Assembly (NCBI RefSeq): GCF_000422445.1 | Contig: NZ_KE383838.1 | Location: 226,243 to 290,242, forward strand | Length of the DNA: 64,000 nucleotides | Direction of reading: 5' to 3' | Origin: Paenibacillus assamensis DSM 18201 | Lineage (GTDB): Bacteria > Bacillota > Bacilli > Paenibacillales > Paenibacillaceae | In this document: one piece after another, positions 1-8,786 of the stretch | How the letters are laid out: every line of letters begins with the position of its first letter | How positions within the stretch are numbered: the stretch's first letter is position 1 | Position numbers and translations under genes: made by a program | Notes under the pieces: model-generated | The model's input: only the letters and a program-made list of their open reading frames with translations | Database searches by the model: none | Told to the model about the DNA's origin: nothing

Positions 1-259
1 CATTAATAACCTGCAACTCTCGCTGCTCGGCATCTACTGCATCAGACAATCGATCAATGTAGCGCTCTACGACTTGTTCCAATTGATGCTCCATCTCACT
101 TGAGCTTAGCACGTCTTCATCGATAATAAGCGTACTGTATAACCTACTTCCTTCCCGATACATGACGAGCAACGTCGCCGTATATACGCCATCTATGAGT
201 ATATCGATAGCTTCTGCCCCTGCCGTTACAAAGTCCGGTCTCATTTCTAAGCGATACAT
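1..259 (-). CDS. Hypothetical protein, C-terminus cut by window edge
   Basis: An open frame on the minus strand starts at ATG 259 and runs off the left edge without a stop; 86 codons are visible. A G-rich site (AGGGGGTTATT) sits just before the ATG. The protein begins MYRLEMRPDFVTAG. It is acidic towards its visible end, with a predicted helical stretch rich in E, Q and R, and shows no signal peptide or membrane segment. I do not recognise the family. It is divergent from the small YjcZ-like gene to its right. It could be a small conserved Paenibacillus protein of unknown function. Confidence 0.6.
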   Translation of the reverse strand, partial: MYRLEMRPDFVTAGAEAIDILIDGVYTATLLVMYREGSRLYSTLIIDEDVLSSSEMEHQLEQVVERYIDRLSDAVDAEQRELQVIN

Positions 260-491
260 AATAACCCCCTGCTTATTCTGACAAGTATTAATCAACATTA
301 GCATGCCATGCTATCCGGTTAGACATGCGCCCAATTACAATCACCTTGGACAATCGCCTATACCGAGACGTGATAGAAGCATATGATACGGTATGCCGAA
401 TGACGGAAGTTCCGCCGCATCAATACATCTGCACGGAACCCTGTACCCCCTTCGGTAGAGCTAACTACAAGGGTAGAGGAGGAATGAGAAG

Positions 492-584
492 ATGGGCGCA
501 GTAGGAGGATACTACAATTCGATAGGTGTTGTTTTGGTATTGTTCATCTTGTTGGTCATCATCTCTCGTGCTTTAACTTACTGA
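492..584 (+). CDS. YjcZ-like small sporulation-type membrane peptide (30 aa)
   Basis: This 30-residue ORF, starting MGAVGGYYNS, follows a strong SD (AGAGGAGG, about 8 bases before ATG). It has a short Gly/Tyr head and one hydrophobic segment, VVLVLFILLVIISRAL, which nearly repeats the tail of the peptide encoded at 27981. That pattern (Gly/Tyr head, LVLFILLVIISRA tail) is typical of the YjcZ/YjcZ_2 family of tiny sporulation-associated membrane proteins in Bacillales. A bidirectional terminator follows directly. Family assignment rests on the tail; a role in the spore is inferred from the family. Confidence 0.8.
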   Translation: MGAVGGYYNSIGVVLVLFILLVIISRALTY

Positions 585-606
585 TGCCGCGAACGATGGC
601 AACACC

Positions 607-636
607 AAAAAGGAGGGGACTGCTCCCCTCCTTTTT
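607..636. terminator. Bidirectional intrinsic terminator
   Basis: A 12-13 bp stem (AAAAAGGAGGGGA with TCCCCTCCTTTTT) and short loop have A/T runs on both sides. It sits between the YjcZ-like gene (+) and the HAD phosphatase gene (-), which converge here. Confidence 0.9.
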
Positions 637-649
637 CGGCGTTCACCTA

Positions 650-1453
650 TTAAGTTAAGAAATATTTCTTCAGTACTGCATGAACACCGTCATCATTATT
701 CGATAACGTAATTTCATCTGCCGCTGCCTTCACATCGAGCGGTGAGTTATCCATTGCAACGCCAATACCAGCAAATTGAATCATGGTCATGTCATTATAA
801 TAGTTGCCGACAGCCATTACATTCTCGCTCGAAATGCCGCGCAGCTGCGTTAAATGCTTCAAGGCGTTACCTTTCGTTGCTTCCCTATGCATAATATCGA
901 TAAAGAAATCGCCAGACCGAATAAATTGGACCTTGTGATCCCATAGACTCAACGCCTGTTGAACACGATCCATATCTTCTTTGTAGCCACTCATCGTCAG
1001 CTTCAGAACAGGGCTTGGTAGGTTGTCCCAGCCTGGGAAATTCTTCGGTTCAATTAAAAATTGCTTATACGTATCCAACCAATCCGCGGAAAGTAGATCA
1101 ACTTGGTTCACATAAAGGTCAAAGGCTGTGTTGATATCATAATGCACCTTTTCTTCATTGCAGTATGTTAAGTATGGCTCTAGATCCATTTGGCTCAGCT
1201 CAAATTGATGAAGCATGCTTTTATCTTTAGAAGCTACTGTAGCCGCTCCATTATGAGTAATAACAACACCTTCTAGACCCAACTGCTCCAAATAAGGCAA
1301 TGTACTCACAGGGCTTCTACCCGTACATAATACGATCTCCACGCCTTGAGCAGCAACTTCGCGAATCGTATTCGCATTCATCTCAGATAAAGAATGATCA
1401 TCATGGAGCAAGGTTCCATCCATATCAAGGGCAATCATTTTAATGTTATTCAT
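650..1453 (-). CDS. Cof-type HAD-superfamily sugar phosphatase
   Basis: This is a 267-aa haloacid dehalogenase phosphatase of the Cof/YwpJ type, probably acting on small cytoplasmic sugar phosphates or nucleotides. Visible motifs are the nucleophile loop LDMDGTLL (Asp10, Asp12), motif II in CTGRS, a motif III lysine in KGNALKHL, and motif IV GNYYNDMTMI. Length fits the family. A longer reading from ATG 1468 is possible, but that ATG lies inside the SD (GATGGAGGTTTACAGC); GGAGG is ideally spaced for ATG 1453, so I use that start. The physiological substrate cannot be told from sequence. Confidence 0.9.
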   Translation of the reverse strand: MNNIKMIALDMDGTLLHDDHSLSEMNANTIREVAAQGVEIVLCTGRSPVSTLPYLEQLGLEGVVITHNGAATVASKDKSMLHQFELSQMDLEPYLTYCNEEKVHYDINTAFDLYVNQVDLLSADWLDTYKQFLIEPKNFPGWDNLPSPVLKLTMSGYKEDMDRVQQALSLWDHKVQFIRSGDFFIDIMHREATKGNALKHLTQLRGISSENVMAVGNYYNDMTMIQFAGIGVAMDNSPLDVKAAADEITLSNNDDGVHAVLKKYFLT

Positions 1454-1510
1454 GCTGTAAACCTCCATCTGCTGTTTTCAAACTAACTAAGAAGCCAAGA
1501 AGCTAAAAAG

Positions 1511-2254
1511 CTAAGTAGTAGCTTGCTGCAAAGAAGCCAGTTCTTCCTCACGCAATTCCCGCCATTGTCCAATTGGTAGCTCAGAATCGAGCTGCAAAGG
1601 TCCCATCGTTAGTCGTTTTAAATACACAACTTGCTTGCCTACTGACTCAAACATGCGCTTTACCTGATGGAACTTTCCTTCGGTAATCGTCAGTTCAATA
1701 TGGCTAATCACTTCTCCCGTTGCCAGTGACTCCTTGCTCTTTATGACAAGCTGTGCTGGCTTCGTTACATAACCATCATCCAACGTTACTCCGAGTGTCA
1801 TGGCTGCTACATCCTCTTCTGTTACCTCCCCACTGACACGAGCGAAGTACGTCTTCGGCACATGCTTGCGCGGAGCTAGAAGTTCATGTGCCAGCTTGCC
1901 ATCATTCGTAAGCAGCAATAATCCTTCTGTATCTTTATCAAGTCTTCCGACTGGGAATGGCTCAAAGCATAACATCTCGTCCGGCAGCAAATCAATTACG
2001 GTTCGCTCCCGACGATCTTCTGTCGCAGAAATAACCCCTGGCGGCTTATGCAGCATAATATAAACATACTCTCGATACTCCACTTTCTCTCCATCGAATC
2101 GCACATCATCTGTATCGGGTTCCACTTGCTTGCCGCTGTCTTTGACAGCAGCACCATTCACCGTTATGAGCCCAGCCTTAGCCCATCGTTTAATCTCTGA
2201 ACGGGAACCAAACCCCATATGTCCGAGCAGCTTGTCCAATCTCATTTTAGCCAT
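1511..2254 (-). CDS. RsuA/RluB-family rRNA pseudouridine synthase
   Basis: This 247-aa enzyme isomerises uridine to pseudouridine in rRNA. It has an N-terminal S4 RNA-binding domain (about residues 4-50, MRLDKLLGHMGFGSRSEIKR) and a catalytic domain with VGRLDKDTEGLLLLTND, where Asp106 would be the catalytic aspartate. The start is ATG 2254, which overlaps the stop of the upstream methyltransferase as TAATG. GGAGGTGG lies 11 bases upstream, which supports translational coupling. A longer start at 2272 falls inside the SD and is rejected. The exact target nucleotide (16S U516 or a 23S site) is not resolved. Confidence 0.92.
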   Translation of the reverse strand: MAKMRLDKLLGHMGFGSRSEIKRWAKAGLITVNGAAVKDSGKQVEPDTDDVRFDGEKVEYREYVYIMLHKPPGVISATEDRRERTVIDLLPDEMLCFEPFPVGRLDKDTEGLLLLTNDGKLAHELLAPRKHVPKTYFARVSGEVTEEDVAAMTLGVTLDDGYVTKPAQLVIKSKESLATGEVISHIELTITEGKFHQVKRMFESVGKQVVYLKRLTMGPLQLDSELPIGQWRELREEELASLQQATT

Positions 2255-3834
2255 TAGGTTGTCCACCTCCATGCAGCTGGATATTCATTTTTCAAAATAC
2301 CATCCACCCATTTGCCGAAGCCAAGCGGACAATTTTCTAATGTTATCATAACGTAACCTTTCCTATCTTTCACACCCAAATCGGAAACGGTGCATAGGCG
2401 TTCCGGATCAATCGTCAACGTATCGCCTCGTAAATAAGCAATCACTTCTTGCTGTTCCAATTCCAACGGCAATACACGAAGCATATCGCTTGGCTGCAAA
2501 GCAAGTGCTAACGCATGAGAAGGCTCAAAGCGTCCATTTTTCAACGTGCCTAAAAACAGGCCTGGTCGTGCAACTTTCAACTTTAGCAAGCTTTCCACTG
2601 GAAGCGGACAATCATAGGCATAGCTGCCAATACAAGCATTTAGCTCATACCTGTCATTCAATAGCTGTTGCTTGCTCCACCCTGCATACGTATCGATATA
2701 TTCACGCTCTGGACGGCGCAGTCCTTTCGGTAGTCTTACCATCTGATCTTTGCGAGAGTCTGGTTTATGGGTCTGCTTCCCTTTACCCTTCTGCTTAGGA
2801 CGGCTAGAGACATGAGATAGTTTACGAACTGCACCAGCATCTGCTGTCAGTTGTTGCAAGCTTGCAGCAGAGCGAGCTGGTCGCTCTCCCTCTCGTTCCA
2901 ATACCGCAACATAATGACCTTCGCCATTTACTCTGTGGGGCCATAAGCGTATCGTTCCTGCCGTTGCTTCAATTGCTTCATCTGAAGCCTCCCAGCCCTG
3001 CTCTTCCATACATGCTCGCGCCCACTCTGGTCGTCCCGCTTCCATTCCGTGTTTCAAATCTACCGCTCTCACACGGAAGTCAGAATATTTGGTTAGGAAT
3101 CGTGCAATCGAAGCTTCATTCTCTTCAGGAGAGAATGTACAAGTCGAATAGACTAGGCGACCTCCCGGAGCAACAAGCTTGGCAGCACTGTCCAATATTT
3201 CCTGCTGCATGGCCGAGTAAGCAGTAACCGGCTCACGTTCCCATGCACGAACCATATCAGGGTCTTTGCGGAACATTCCTTCTCCAGAGCACGGTGCATC
3301 CACGAGTACACGATCAAACCATTGTGGAAAAGCATCGGCAATTCGGGATGGGTCTTCATTTAACACAACCGCTCGTGTGACTCCGTACAGCTCCATATTT
3401 CTTACAAGTGCTTTGGTCCGATCCGGATGAATGTCATTCGTAACAAGCACTCCATTTTGCCCAATTCGGGATGCGATTTGAACCGACTTTCCTCCAGGTG
3501 CTGCACATAAGTCCAGCACATAATCCCCATCCTGCGGCTCCAACAGCTCAACTGGCGCCATCGCACTCGGTTCCTGAATATAATAGAAGCCAGCATGATA
3601 ATAAGGATGCTTGCCTGGGCGAAGTGAAGGATCAATATAGAATCCATCCTTCGTCCAAGGTATCGGCGTCAATTCCATGGGGGCAATTTCTTTCCATGCC
3701 TCTACACTTTTTTTAAGCGTATTTACCCGCAATCCAGCATAAGGCGATATATGATAGCTGTGCAAAAAAGACTCCCACTCCTCGCCAAGTCGATTTTGCA
3801 TCTGTTCGATAAACATTTGAGGTAACGTCTTCAT
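2254..3834 (-). CDS. RsmF/NOP2-family rRNA cytosine-C5 methyltransferase
   Basis: This 526-aa SAM-dependent RNA m5C methyltransferase has a substrate-recognition N-terminus, then the catalytic core: SAM site VLDLCAAPGGKS (about 107-117), motif IV DAPCSGEGMF (Cys182) and motif VI STCTF (Cys232), the two-cysteine signature of the NOL1/NOP2/Sun group. The long C-terminal part (about 395-526) matches the RsmF/YebU layout with a PUA-like end. A basic linker (KQKGKGKQTHK) around residue 350 joins the parts. The SD is AAAGGATGG. The stop overlaps the next start, so the two rRNA-modifying enzymes should be made together. Confidence 0.92.
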   Translation of the reverse strand: MKTLPQMFIEQMQNRLGEEWESFLHSYHISPYAGLRVNTLKKSVEAWKEIAPMELTPIPWTKDGFYIDPSLRPGKHPYYHAGFYYIQEPSAMAPVELLEPQDGDYVLDLCAAPGGKSVQIASRIGQNGVLVTNDIHPDRTKALVRNMELYGVTRAVVLNEDPSRIADAFPQWFDRVLVDAPCSGEGMFRKDPDMVRAWEREPVTAYSAMQQEILDSAAKLVAPGGRLVYSTCTFSPEENEASIARFLTKYSDFRVRAVDLKHGMEAGRPEWARACMEEQGWEASDEAIEATAGTIRLWPHRVNGEGHYVAVLEREGERPARSAASLQQLTADAGAVRKLSHVSSRPKQKGKGKQTHKPDSRKDQMVRLPKGLRRPEREYIDTYAGWSKQQLLNDRYELNACIGSYAYDCPLPVESLLKLKVARPGLFLGTLKNGRFEPSHALALALQPSDMLRVLPLELEQQEVIAYLRGDTLTIDPERLCTVSDLGVKDRKGYVMITLENCPLGFGKWVDGILKNEYPAAWRWTT

Positions 3835-4149
3835 TTTGCCATCCTTTCAGTAGCTATTGCACATAGGAAATATGCAACAACCCAAACAACATCTCTAAAT
3901 AGCATATCACGTCTGGCTATTTTTTTGAAAGAAATGAAGGGGTAACTGTGTCGAAAGTTGTCTTATCCGTGGTTCTCCCTACTTAAATCTTTCATTTTTG
4001 TCACATTAGCTAATTTCACGATATTTAAGCTCGCATGCCCATCCATAAGTTGATATGATAATTTAGTTACTAGAAAGGCATTGGTCATACTCATGACACA
4101 ACAACAAGATGAACATGACATTAGAACACAAGAAGGAGGTAATGCCCCA

Positions 4150-4872
4150 ATGCTACGTATCGAACAGCTGTCCCACTCCTTTCGCAATGGAAATGAGGTC
4201 ACTCCCGTCCTGCAGCACATCGACTTTCAAGTAGAGAAAGGCAGCATGGTCGCACTGCTAGGCAGCTCAGGATCAGGCAAATCAACACTGCTCAATTTGA
4301 TGGCAGGCCTTATGAAGCCTGCTGAAGGAAATATTTACATAAACGGACAGAACATCGTAAAGATGAATGAAAATCAACTCGCTGAATTTCGTAGAGGAAA
4401 TATCGGATTTATTTTTCAAGCCTATGAACTGATTCCGAACTTAACCGTTATTGAAAATGTTGAACTCCCATTCGTGTTCCAAGGCATCTCTCCTCGTAAA
4501 AGACGTGAGAAAGCCCAACATTTACTCGAACAAGTCGGCTTACCAGACAAAGGAAAGATGTTCGTCTCTCAACTATCAGGCGGCCAGCAGCAGCGCGTAA
4601 GTATCGCGCGCTCCCTTATTACAGAACCGTCTGTTATTTTTGCAGACGAGCCTACAGGAAACTTGGATACGAAAACAGAGGATGAAGTCATTTCCATTCT
4701 GAAGCAGCTCAATAAGAAAATGAATACAACCTTTGTTATCGTTACCCACGAACGAGAAGTTGCAGAGCATACAGAACGCGTACTAACCCTTAAAGACGGC
4801 CAACTTATTGAAGACGCAGTAACAACAAATGCGCAAGCAGCCGGCTACGATATAGGAGGCGTACATACATGA
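4150..4872 (+). CDS. ABC transporter ATPase, MacB/LolD type
   Basis: This 240-aa nucleotide-binding subunit has Walker A GSSGSGKST (38-46), Q-loop FIFQAYELIPN (from about 87), signature LSGGQQQR (142-149) and Walker B VIFADEP (162-168). It belongs to the group that works with FtsX-type permeases in export of peptides, lipids or drugs. The frame is open from 4081, but ATG 4150 follows a near-perfect SD (AGAAGGAGGT) and begins MLRIEQLSHS as family members do. Its stop overlaps the permease start (ATGA). With the permease and the adaptor downstream it forms a MacAB-like tripartite set. Confidence 0.92.
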   Translation: MLRIEQLSHSFRNGNEVTPVLQHIDFQVEKGSMVALLGSSGSGKSTLLNLMAGLMKPAEGNIYINGQNIVKMNENQLAEFRRGNIGFIFQAYELIPNLTVIENVELPFVFQGISPRKRREKAQHLLEQVGLPDKGKMFVSQLSGGQQQRVSIARSLITEPSVIFADEPTGNLDTKTEDEVISILKQLNKKMNTTFVIVTHEREVAEHTERVLTLKDGQLIEDAVTTNAQAAGYDIGGVHT

Positions 4873-6245
4873 GGTTTGGTGACTATATCCGCATATCTTT
4901 TGACCAGCTTCGCAGGCGTAAAGTCGTCACCATGTTATGTGCCATGGGCATTTCGATCGGCTGTGCAGCAATTGTCGTAGCGATGAGCATTGGTGAATCT
5001 GCCGCCCAATATTCAGAAATGCAGATGAGCCGCTGGTTTAAGCTTGATGAGATTACCGTCTCTCCACAAAGTACGGGACAATCTGGTGATCCATCTGCAA
5101 AGCCTGAAGTTGATGAAGGGTCACTACTTACTTCACAGAAGCTTGAGCTGATTCGTACATTTCCACACGTACTAGCCGCTGCTCCGATGGAGGAGATCGG
5201 TCACTATCAAACGAAACTAGCCAATGGAACTAGTTCTTATGCGCAAGTGATCGCAACTGATCTGAATAGCTTGCAAGCTTTCGGTCATCAAATGCGTTTG
5301 GGCGCTGTCTCGGATTTGCCTCAAACCGTAATTGCTAACTTTGGTGCAACATTCGGATACGTAGATGAAAAAGCAAGACAATCGCTCTACGATAAGCTGC
5401 GTCAAAATCCATATGATGATGAAATATACAAGCAGCTCGAAAATTTAGATCGTCTACCAGCGAACTTATACCAGCAGTCTATTCAATTTGTTCAGTACGA
5501 CCAACAATCTGGTCGAGAATTGCTTTCACCTCCGCTTCGGGTAACGGGCGTACTGAAGAAACCGGATAGCCAAACCGACAATATGGCAATGAACCAGAAA
5601 GTTATCTATGTATCTCTCGAAACAGCAGAATGGTTGCGTAAGCAGCCAGGATTTAGACCCATTGAATCAGATTCTTCCATGAATACGGTATCAGCAGGTA
5701 TCGAGCATTATCCGTTAGTGACAGTAAAAGTAGATAGTCAACAACATATAACGCAAGTGGAAAACAAAATTAAGCAGCTGCGTCTTACTGCAAGGAACAA
5801 CTTAGAACAAAAAGAACGTCTTGAAAAACAATTTGCTATGGTGCGCACGATCGCACTTGGTATCGGCTTATTTGTTCTATTCATCGCTTCTATTTCGATT
5901 GTTGTTGCCATGACAATGTCTACTCATCAACGTAGACGTCAGATCGGCATTATGAAGGTGCTTGGTGCTAACTTAAGGCAAATTCGCAACATGTTCATCG
6001 TAGAAGCTACGCTAATTGGTCTTCTGGGTGGAATTATGGGGGTAATCCTCTCTCATTGGATTATATGGGGAATTAACGGCCTTGTACTTTCGAGCGGTGC
6101 TGAAGCTGCTGAGATCCTATTTATCGCGCCTTGGATTATACCGTTGGGTATGTTCTTCGCGATTATTACGGGAATACTGGCTGGACTATACCCTGCAATC
6201 AATGCGTCTCGTACAGATGCTCTGACAGCCATTCGCCGTGATTAA
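4869..6245 (+). CDS. ABC transporter permease, MacB/FtsX type
   Basis: This 458-aa permease has one N-terminal membrane segment (about 18-39), a large extracytoplasmic domain of roughly 280 residues and three C-terminal membrane segments (about 328-350, 378-400 and 420-445): the standard MacB_PCD plus FtsX layout. Such permeases use mechanotransmission to push substrates out. It overlaps the ATPase gene by 4 bases (ATGA), so translation is coupled. The cargo is unknown; no peptide precursor or modifying enzyme is adjacent that would suggest a bacteriocin. Confidence 0.9.
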   Translation: MRFGDYIRISFDQLRRRKVVTMLCAMGISIGCAAIVVAMSIGESAAQYSEMQMSRWFKLDEITVSPQSTGQSGDPSAKPEVDEGSLLTSQKLELIRTFPHVLAAAPMEEIGHYQTKLANGTSSYAQVIATDLNSLQAFGHQMRLGAVSDLPQTVIANFGATFGYVDEKARQSLYDKLRQNPYDDEIYKQLENLDRLPANLYQQSIQFVQYDQQSGRELLSPPLRVTGVLKKPDSQTDNMAMNQKVIYVSLETAEWLRKQPGFRPIESDSSMNTVSAGIEHYPLVTVKVDSQQHITQVENKIKQLRLTARNNLEQKERLEKQFAMVRTIALGIGLFVLFIASISIVVAMTMSTHQRRRQIGIMKVLGANLRQIRNMFIVEATLIGLLGGIMGVILSHWIIWGINGLVLSSGAEAAEILFIAPWIIPLGMFFAIITGILAGLYPAINASRTDALTAIRRD

Positions 6246-6288
6246 GCCGTGACTAGTATATGTAAATTAGAAGAGGAGCACTCCCGAT

Positions 6289-7374
6289 ATGAAAATAAAA
6301 AAAATAATCAAATGGACGATTATTCTCGGATTGTTAGGCGGTATCAGCTATGGGCTATATTCATTTTCTCAGCCTAAGACAATGCCGTTAGATACAGCAG
6401 CATCTCAAGAGCTTACCTTCCCCGTTACAAAGGAAACGTTAGTAAAGACAATTGCAATAACAGGTAAGTCATCTTATGTTAGTGAAACGATCGTATATGC
6501 ACCATATAATGGAAAAGTGAACAAGTGGAATGTCAAGGACGGGCAACAAGTGAAACGTGGTGACACGTTGTTCCAGCTAGATCCAACTTCTATTCAACAA
6601 GAGATTACAAGAGCGGAAACCGAAATAAAGAAACAAGATCTCGAAGAGCAGCTAGCTAAGTTCAAAGGTGAATTTGCAACAAACGAACAGAATGCTCCGT
6701 TGACGGAAGAAAGCTCTAAGCAGCACTATGTGCAAAAAGAAACGGAACGGGTACAGAAAGAAATCAATTCCCTTACCCGTACCATTCAACAACAAGATAT
6801 TGCAGACAAAAAATCAAAAATAGCTCAATCTCATTATATCGCTCCTGTGTCAGGTATTTTCCTCTATGATGATGCGGCTAAGCTTCCGCAGCAAGTACAG
6901 GAAAATATGCGTGTAGGCAAAATTGTAGATGTGAATCAACTTCAGCTTGTCACTTATGTCGGGGAGCAAGATATCTTCTCGCTTAAGCCAGGCATGTCCG
7001 TTGAAGTTGAACTAACGGCGCATAAAGATATCAAGTTAAATGGTGATGTTGTAAAAGTATCTAAATTCGCTAAAACAGGAGCAGATGGTACGGTTGTATC
7101 GCCAGCTCAATTCGAAGTAATTGTAAGTCTAGCTAAAAATCCAAATCTGATTGCAGGCCTTAGCTTAAACGGAAAGGTTGAGGTGGAACGCAAGGATAGC
7201 ACGATTGTTGTACCTACACTTGCAGTTATGAAAGACAACGAAGGCTCTTATGTAATGCTCAAAGGCGCTGATGGTACAGTAAAGCGTCAAAATATAAACG
7301 TAGGTTTGGAAACAGCAGACAAGACAGAAGTGCTGGAAGGACTAAAGGCTGGAGAGCAAGTAACTCTGCAATAA
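6289..7374 (+). CDS. HlyD/MacA-like efflux adaptor (membrane fusion protein)
   Basis: This 361-aa protein has an N-terminal anchor (IIKWTIILGLLGGISYGLY, about 5-23), a biotinyl-lipoyl half-domain around VNKWNVKDGQQVKRGDTL, and a coiled-coil hairpin of about residues 100-170 rich in K, E and Q. The second lipoyl half follows (YIAPVSGIF), then beta-barrel and membrane-proximal domains ending LEGLKAGEQVTL. It would sit outside the membrane and couple to the preceding permease. The SD is AGAGGAG. It is the last gene of the exporter operon and is followed by a strong terminator. Confidence 0.9.
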   Translation: MKIKKIIKWTIILGLLGGISYGLYSFSQPKTMPLDTAASQELTFPVTKETLVKTIAITGKSSYVSETIVYAPYNGKVNKWNVKDGQQVKRGDTLFQLDPTSIQQEITRAETEIKKQDLEEQLAKFKGEFATNEQNAPLTEESSKQHYVQKETERVQKEINSLTRTIQQQDIADKKSKIAQSHYIAPVSGIFLYDDAAKLPQQVQENMRVGKIVDVNQLQLVTYVGEQDIFSLKPGMSVEVELTAHKDIKLNGDVVKVSKFAKTGADGTVVSPAQFEVIVSLAKNPNLIAGLSLNGKVEVERKDSTIVVPTLAVMKDNEGSYVMLKGADGTVKRQNINVGLETADKTEVLEGLKAGEQVTLQ

Positions 7375-7402
7375 TTCATTTATATGAATAGCATGTGAAA
7401 CG

Positions 7403-7447
7403 AACAAAAGCAGTCCTCCCAAGCAAATGGGTTGGACTGCTTTTGTT
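7403..7447. terminator. Intrinsic terminator after the ABC exporter operon
   Basis: A 14-bp stem (AACAAAAGCAGTCC with GGACTGCTTTTGTT) with flanking A and T runs can serve the exporter operon on + and the DUF309 gene on -. Confidence 0.9.
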
Positions 7448-7465
7448 ATCATATCTCAAGTCGTG

Positions 7466-7897
7466 CTATGGTGTTGTTTCGTTCGTTTCGTCCACATGTA
7501 AATCGATGTCATCCAAGCTAACAAGCTGTATCAATTCAGCATCCGTTATTGGAATGGTGATATCTCTTGGCTCAGCTTGAGCTCCTTCTTCACTAGACAC
7601 AAGTTCTAGTAGTAAAGCTGTCTCTATTCGTACAGTACCAAGCGCAATGCCCATACAATTATCCGGATATAGAGCCAGCTTATGTAAAGCTGCTTCCCAT
7701 AGTTTAATTGCTCCCACCGTATTATGGTGGTGCCAATGATGCAGTCCCACTGCCACTTGCAGCAATCCTTGATAAAATGGTTTCCGGCCTTCTTCCAGCC
7801 AGAGCTCCTCCATCACATCATGGCAAGTATAGTAGTCACGATGTTCATTGAACAGCTTCAGAAAGCGGACGAACAATCGATCATAGGACGTTCTCAT
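7466..7897 (-). CDS. DUF309 domain protein
   Basis: This 143-aa protein has the DUF309 hallmarks: a helical motif around RDYYTCHDVMEELWL, then FYQGLLQVAVGLHHWHHHN and a following helix (GAIKLWEAALHKL). The invariant His/Glu/Trp pattern suggests a metal- or ligand-binding helical bundle; the biochemical role of the family is not established. Its ATG overlaps the stop of the alarmone synthetase gene upstream (ATGA), so the two are translationally coupled. The acidic C-terminal tail (after about 115) is poorly conserved in character. Confidence 0.85.
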   Translation of the reverse strand: MRTSYDRLFVRFLKLFNEHRDYYTCHDVMEELWLEEGRKPFYQGLLQVAVGLHHWHHHNTVGAIKLWEAALHKLALYPDNCMGIALGTVRIETALLLELVSSEEGAQAEPRDITIPITDAELIQLVSLDDIDLHVDETNETTP

Positions 7898-8706
7898 CCT
7901 TCTGACTCGCCGCTCTTTTTCTTACATTCTTTAATCAAGAGACTAAGGTCTTCTTCCAATTGTTTGAATCCGGTGAGGTCACGATCCATCCACAAACTGT
8001 TGAATTGACTTTGGAAGGCTATCGCTTCACTAATGCGATGGTAGAAGTACAAGTCTTGAATAAGCGTCAAACATTTCTGGACGAGCTTCGCATCATCCTC
8101 GAAACTCTTTTGAGCATCCAATATTTCTTGACGAATGCTCGACATCTCATTATCGAGAATAAAGGCAGCTTCCGCAGACTTTTTCAAGCGCTCTCGGACT
8201 TCATCAGGCAAGCTGTCCCGATATTTGTAATTCAAAGAATGTTCAATCGTAGCCCAAAAGTTCATGGCCAATGTACGGATCTGAATCTCAGCAAGCACAT
8301 GTTTATAACCTAACGCCGTCTGAACTGGATATTCTACAATCATATGAAAGCTGCGGTAGCCGCTTTCCTTAAAATTCGTTACGTAGTCCTTCTCATAAAG
8401 AACAGTCATGTCCTTACGATGTCGGATCAATTCTGCAAGTGAATGAATATCTTCTACGAACTGACACATGATTCGAATACCTGCGATATCCTCAATTCCA
8501 CGTTCAATATCATCCATATCGATAGATAATCGTTTTGCCTTCTCCAAAATACTCGAAATCCGCTTAATGCGTCCCGTAACAAATTCTATTGGCGCATATT
8601 CCTCACGCTTTTTTAACTCGCTGCGCATCGTTTTGAATTTAACTTTCAATTCTTCGACAGCTTGTTCATAGGGCAGCAAAAACTTCTTCCAATCTCTTCC
8701 GTCCAT
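7894..8706 (-). CDS. relQ: Small alarmone synthetase, RelQ/SasB (YjbM) family
   Basis: This 270-aa (p)ppGpp synthetase lacks a hydrolase domain. It closely follows B. subtilis YjbM: FLLPYEQAVEELKVKFK near the N-terminus, PIEFVTGRIK, DIAGIRIMCQFVEDI, KESGYRSFHMIVEYP and the catalytic stretch EIQIRTLAMNFWATIEHSL. It would transfer pyrophosphate from ATP to GDP or GTP and act as a cytoplasmic tetramer. The C-terminus is about 55 residues longer than YjbM. ATG 8706 is chosen because AGGAGG lies 8 bases upstream and MDGRDWKKFL aligns with the YjbM start; the frame extends to 8739. It is coupled to the DUF309 gene by ATGA. Confidence 0.93.
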   Translation of the reverse strand: MDGRDWKKFLLPYEQAVEELKVKFKTMRSELKKREEYAPIEFVTGRIKRISSILEKAKRLSIDMDDIERGIEDIAGIRIMCQFVEDIHSLAELIRHRKDMTVLYEKDYVTNFKESGYRSFHMIVEYPVQTALGYKHVLAEIQIRTLAMNFWATIEHSLNYKYRDSLPDEVRERLKKSAEAAFILDNEMSSIRQEILDAQKSFEDDAKLVQKCLTLIQDLYFYHRISEAIAFQSQFNSLWMDRDLTGFKQLEEDLSLLIKECKKKSGESEG

Positions 8707-8786
8707 AACGAACGCCTCCTGTCCGTTCCCATCGTTCATTGTATGCGGTTAGGTATGTTAACGTTGTCTGACTTTATTATAGGTAA

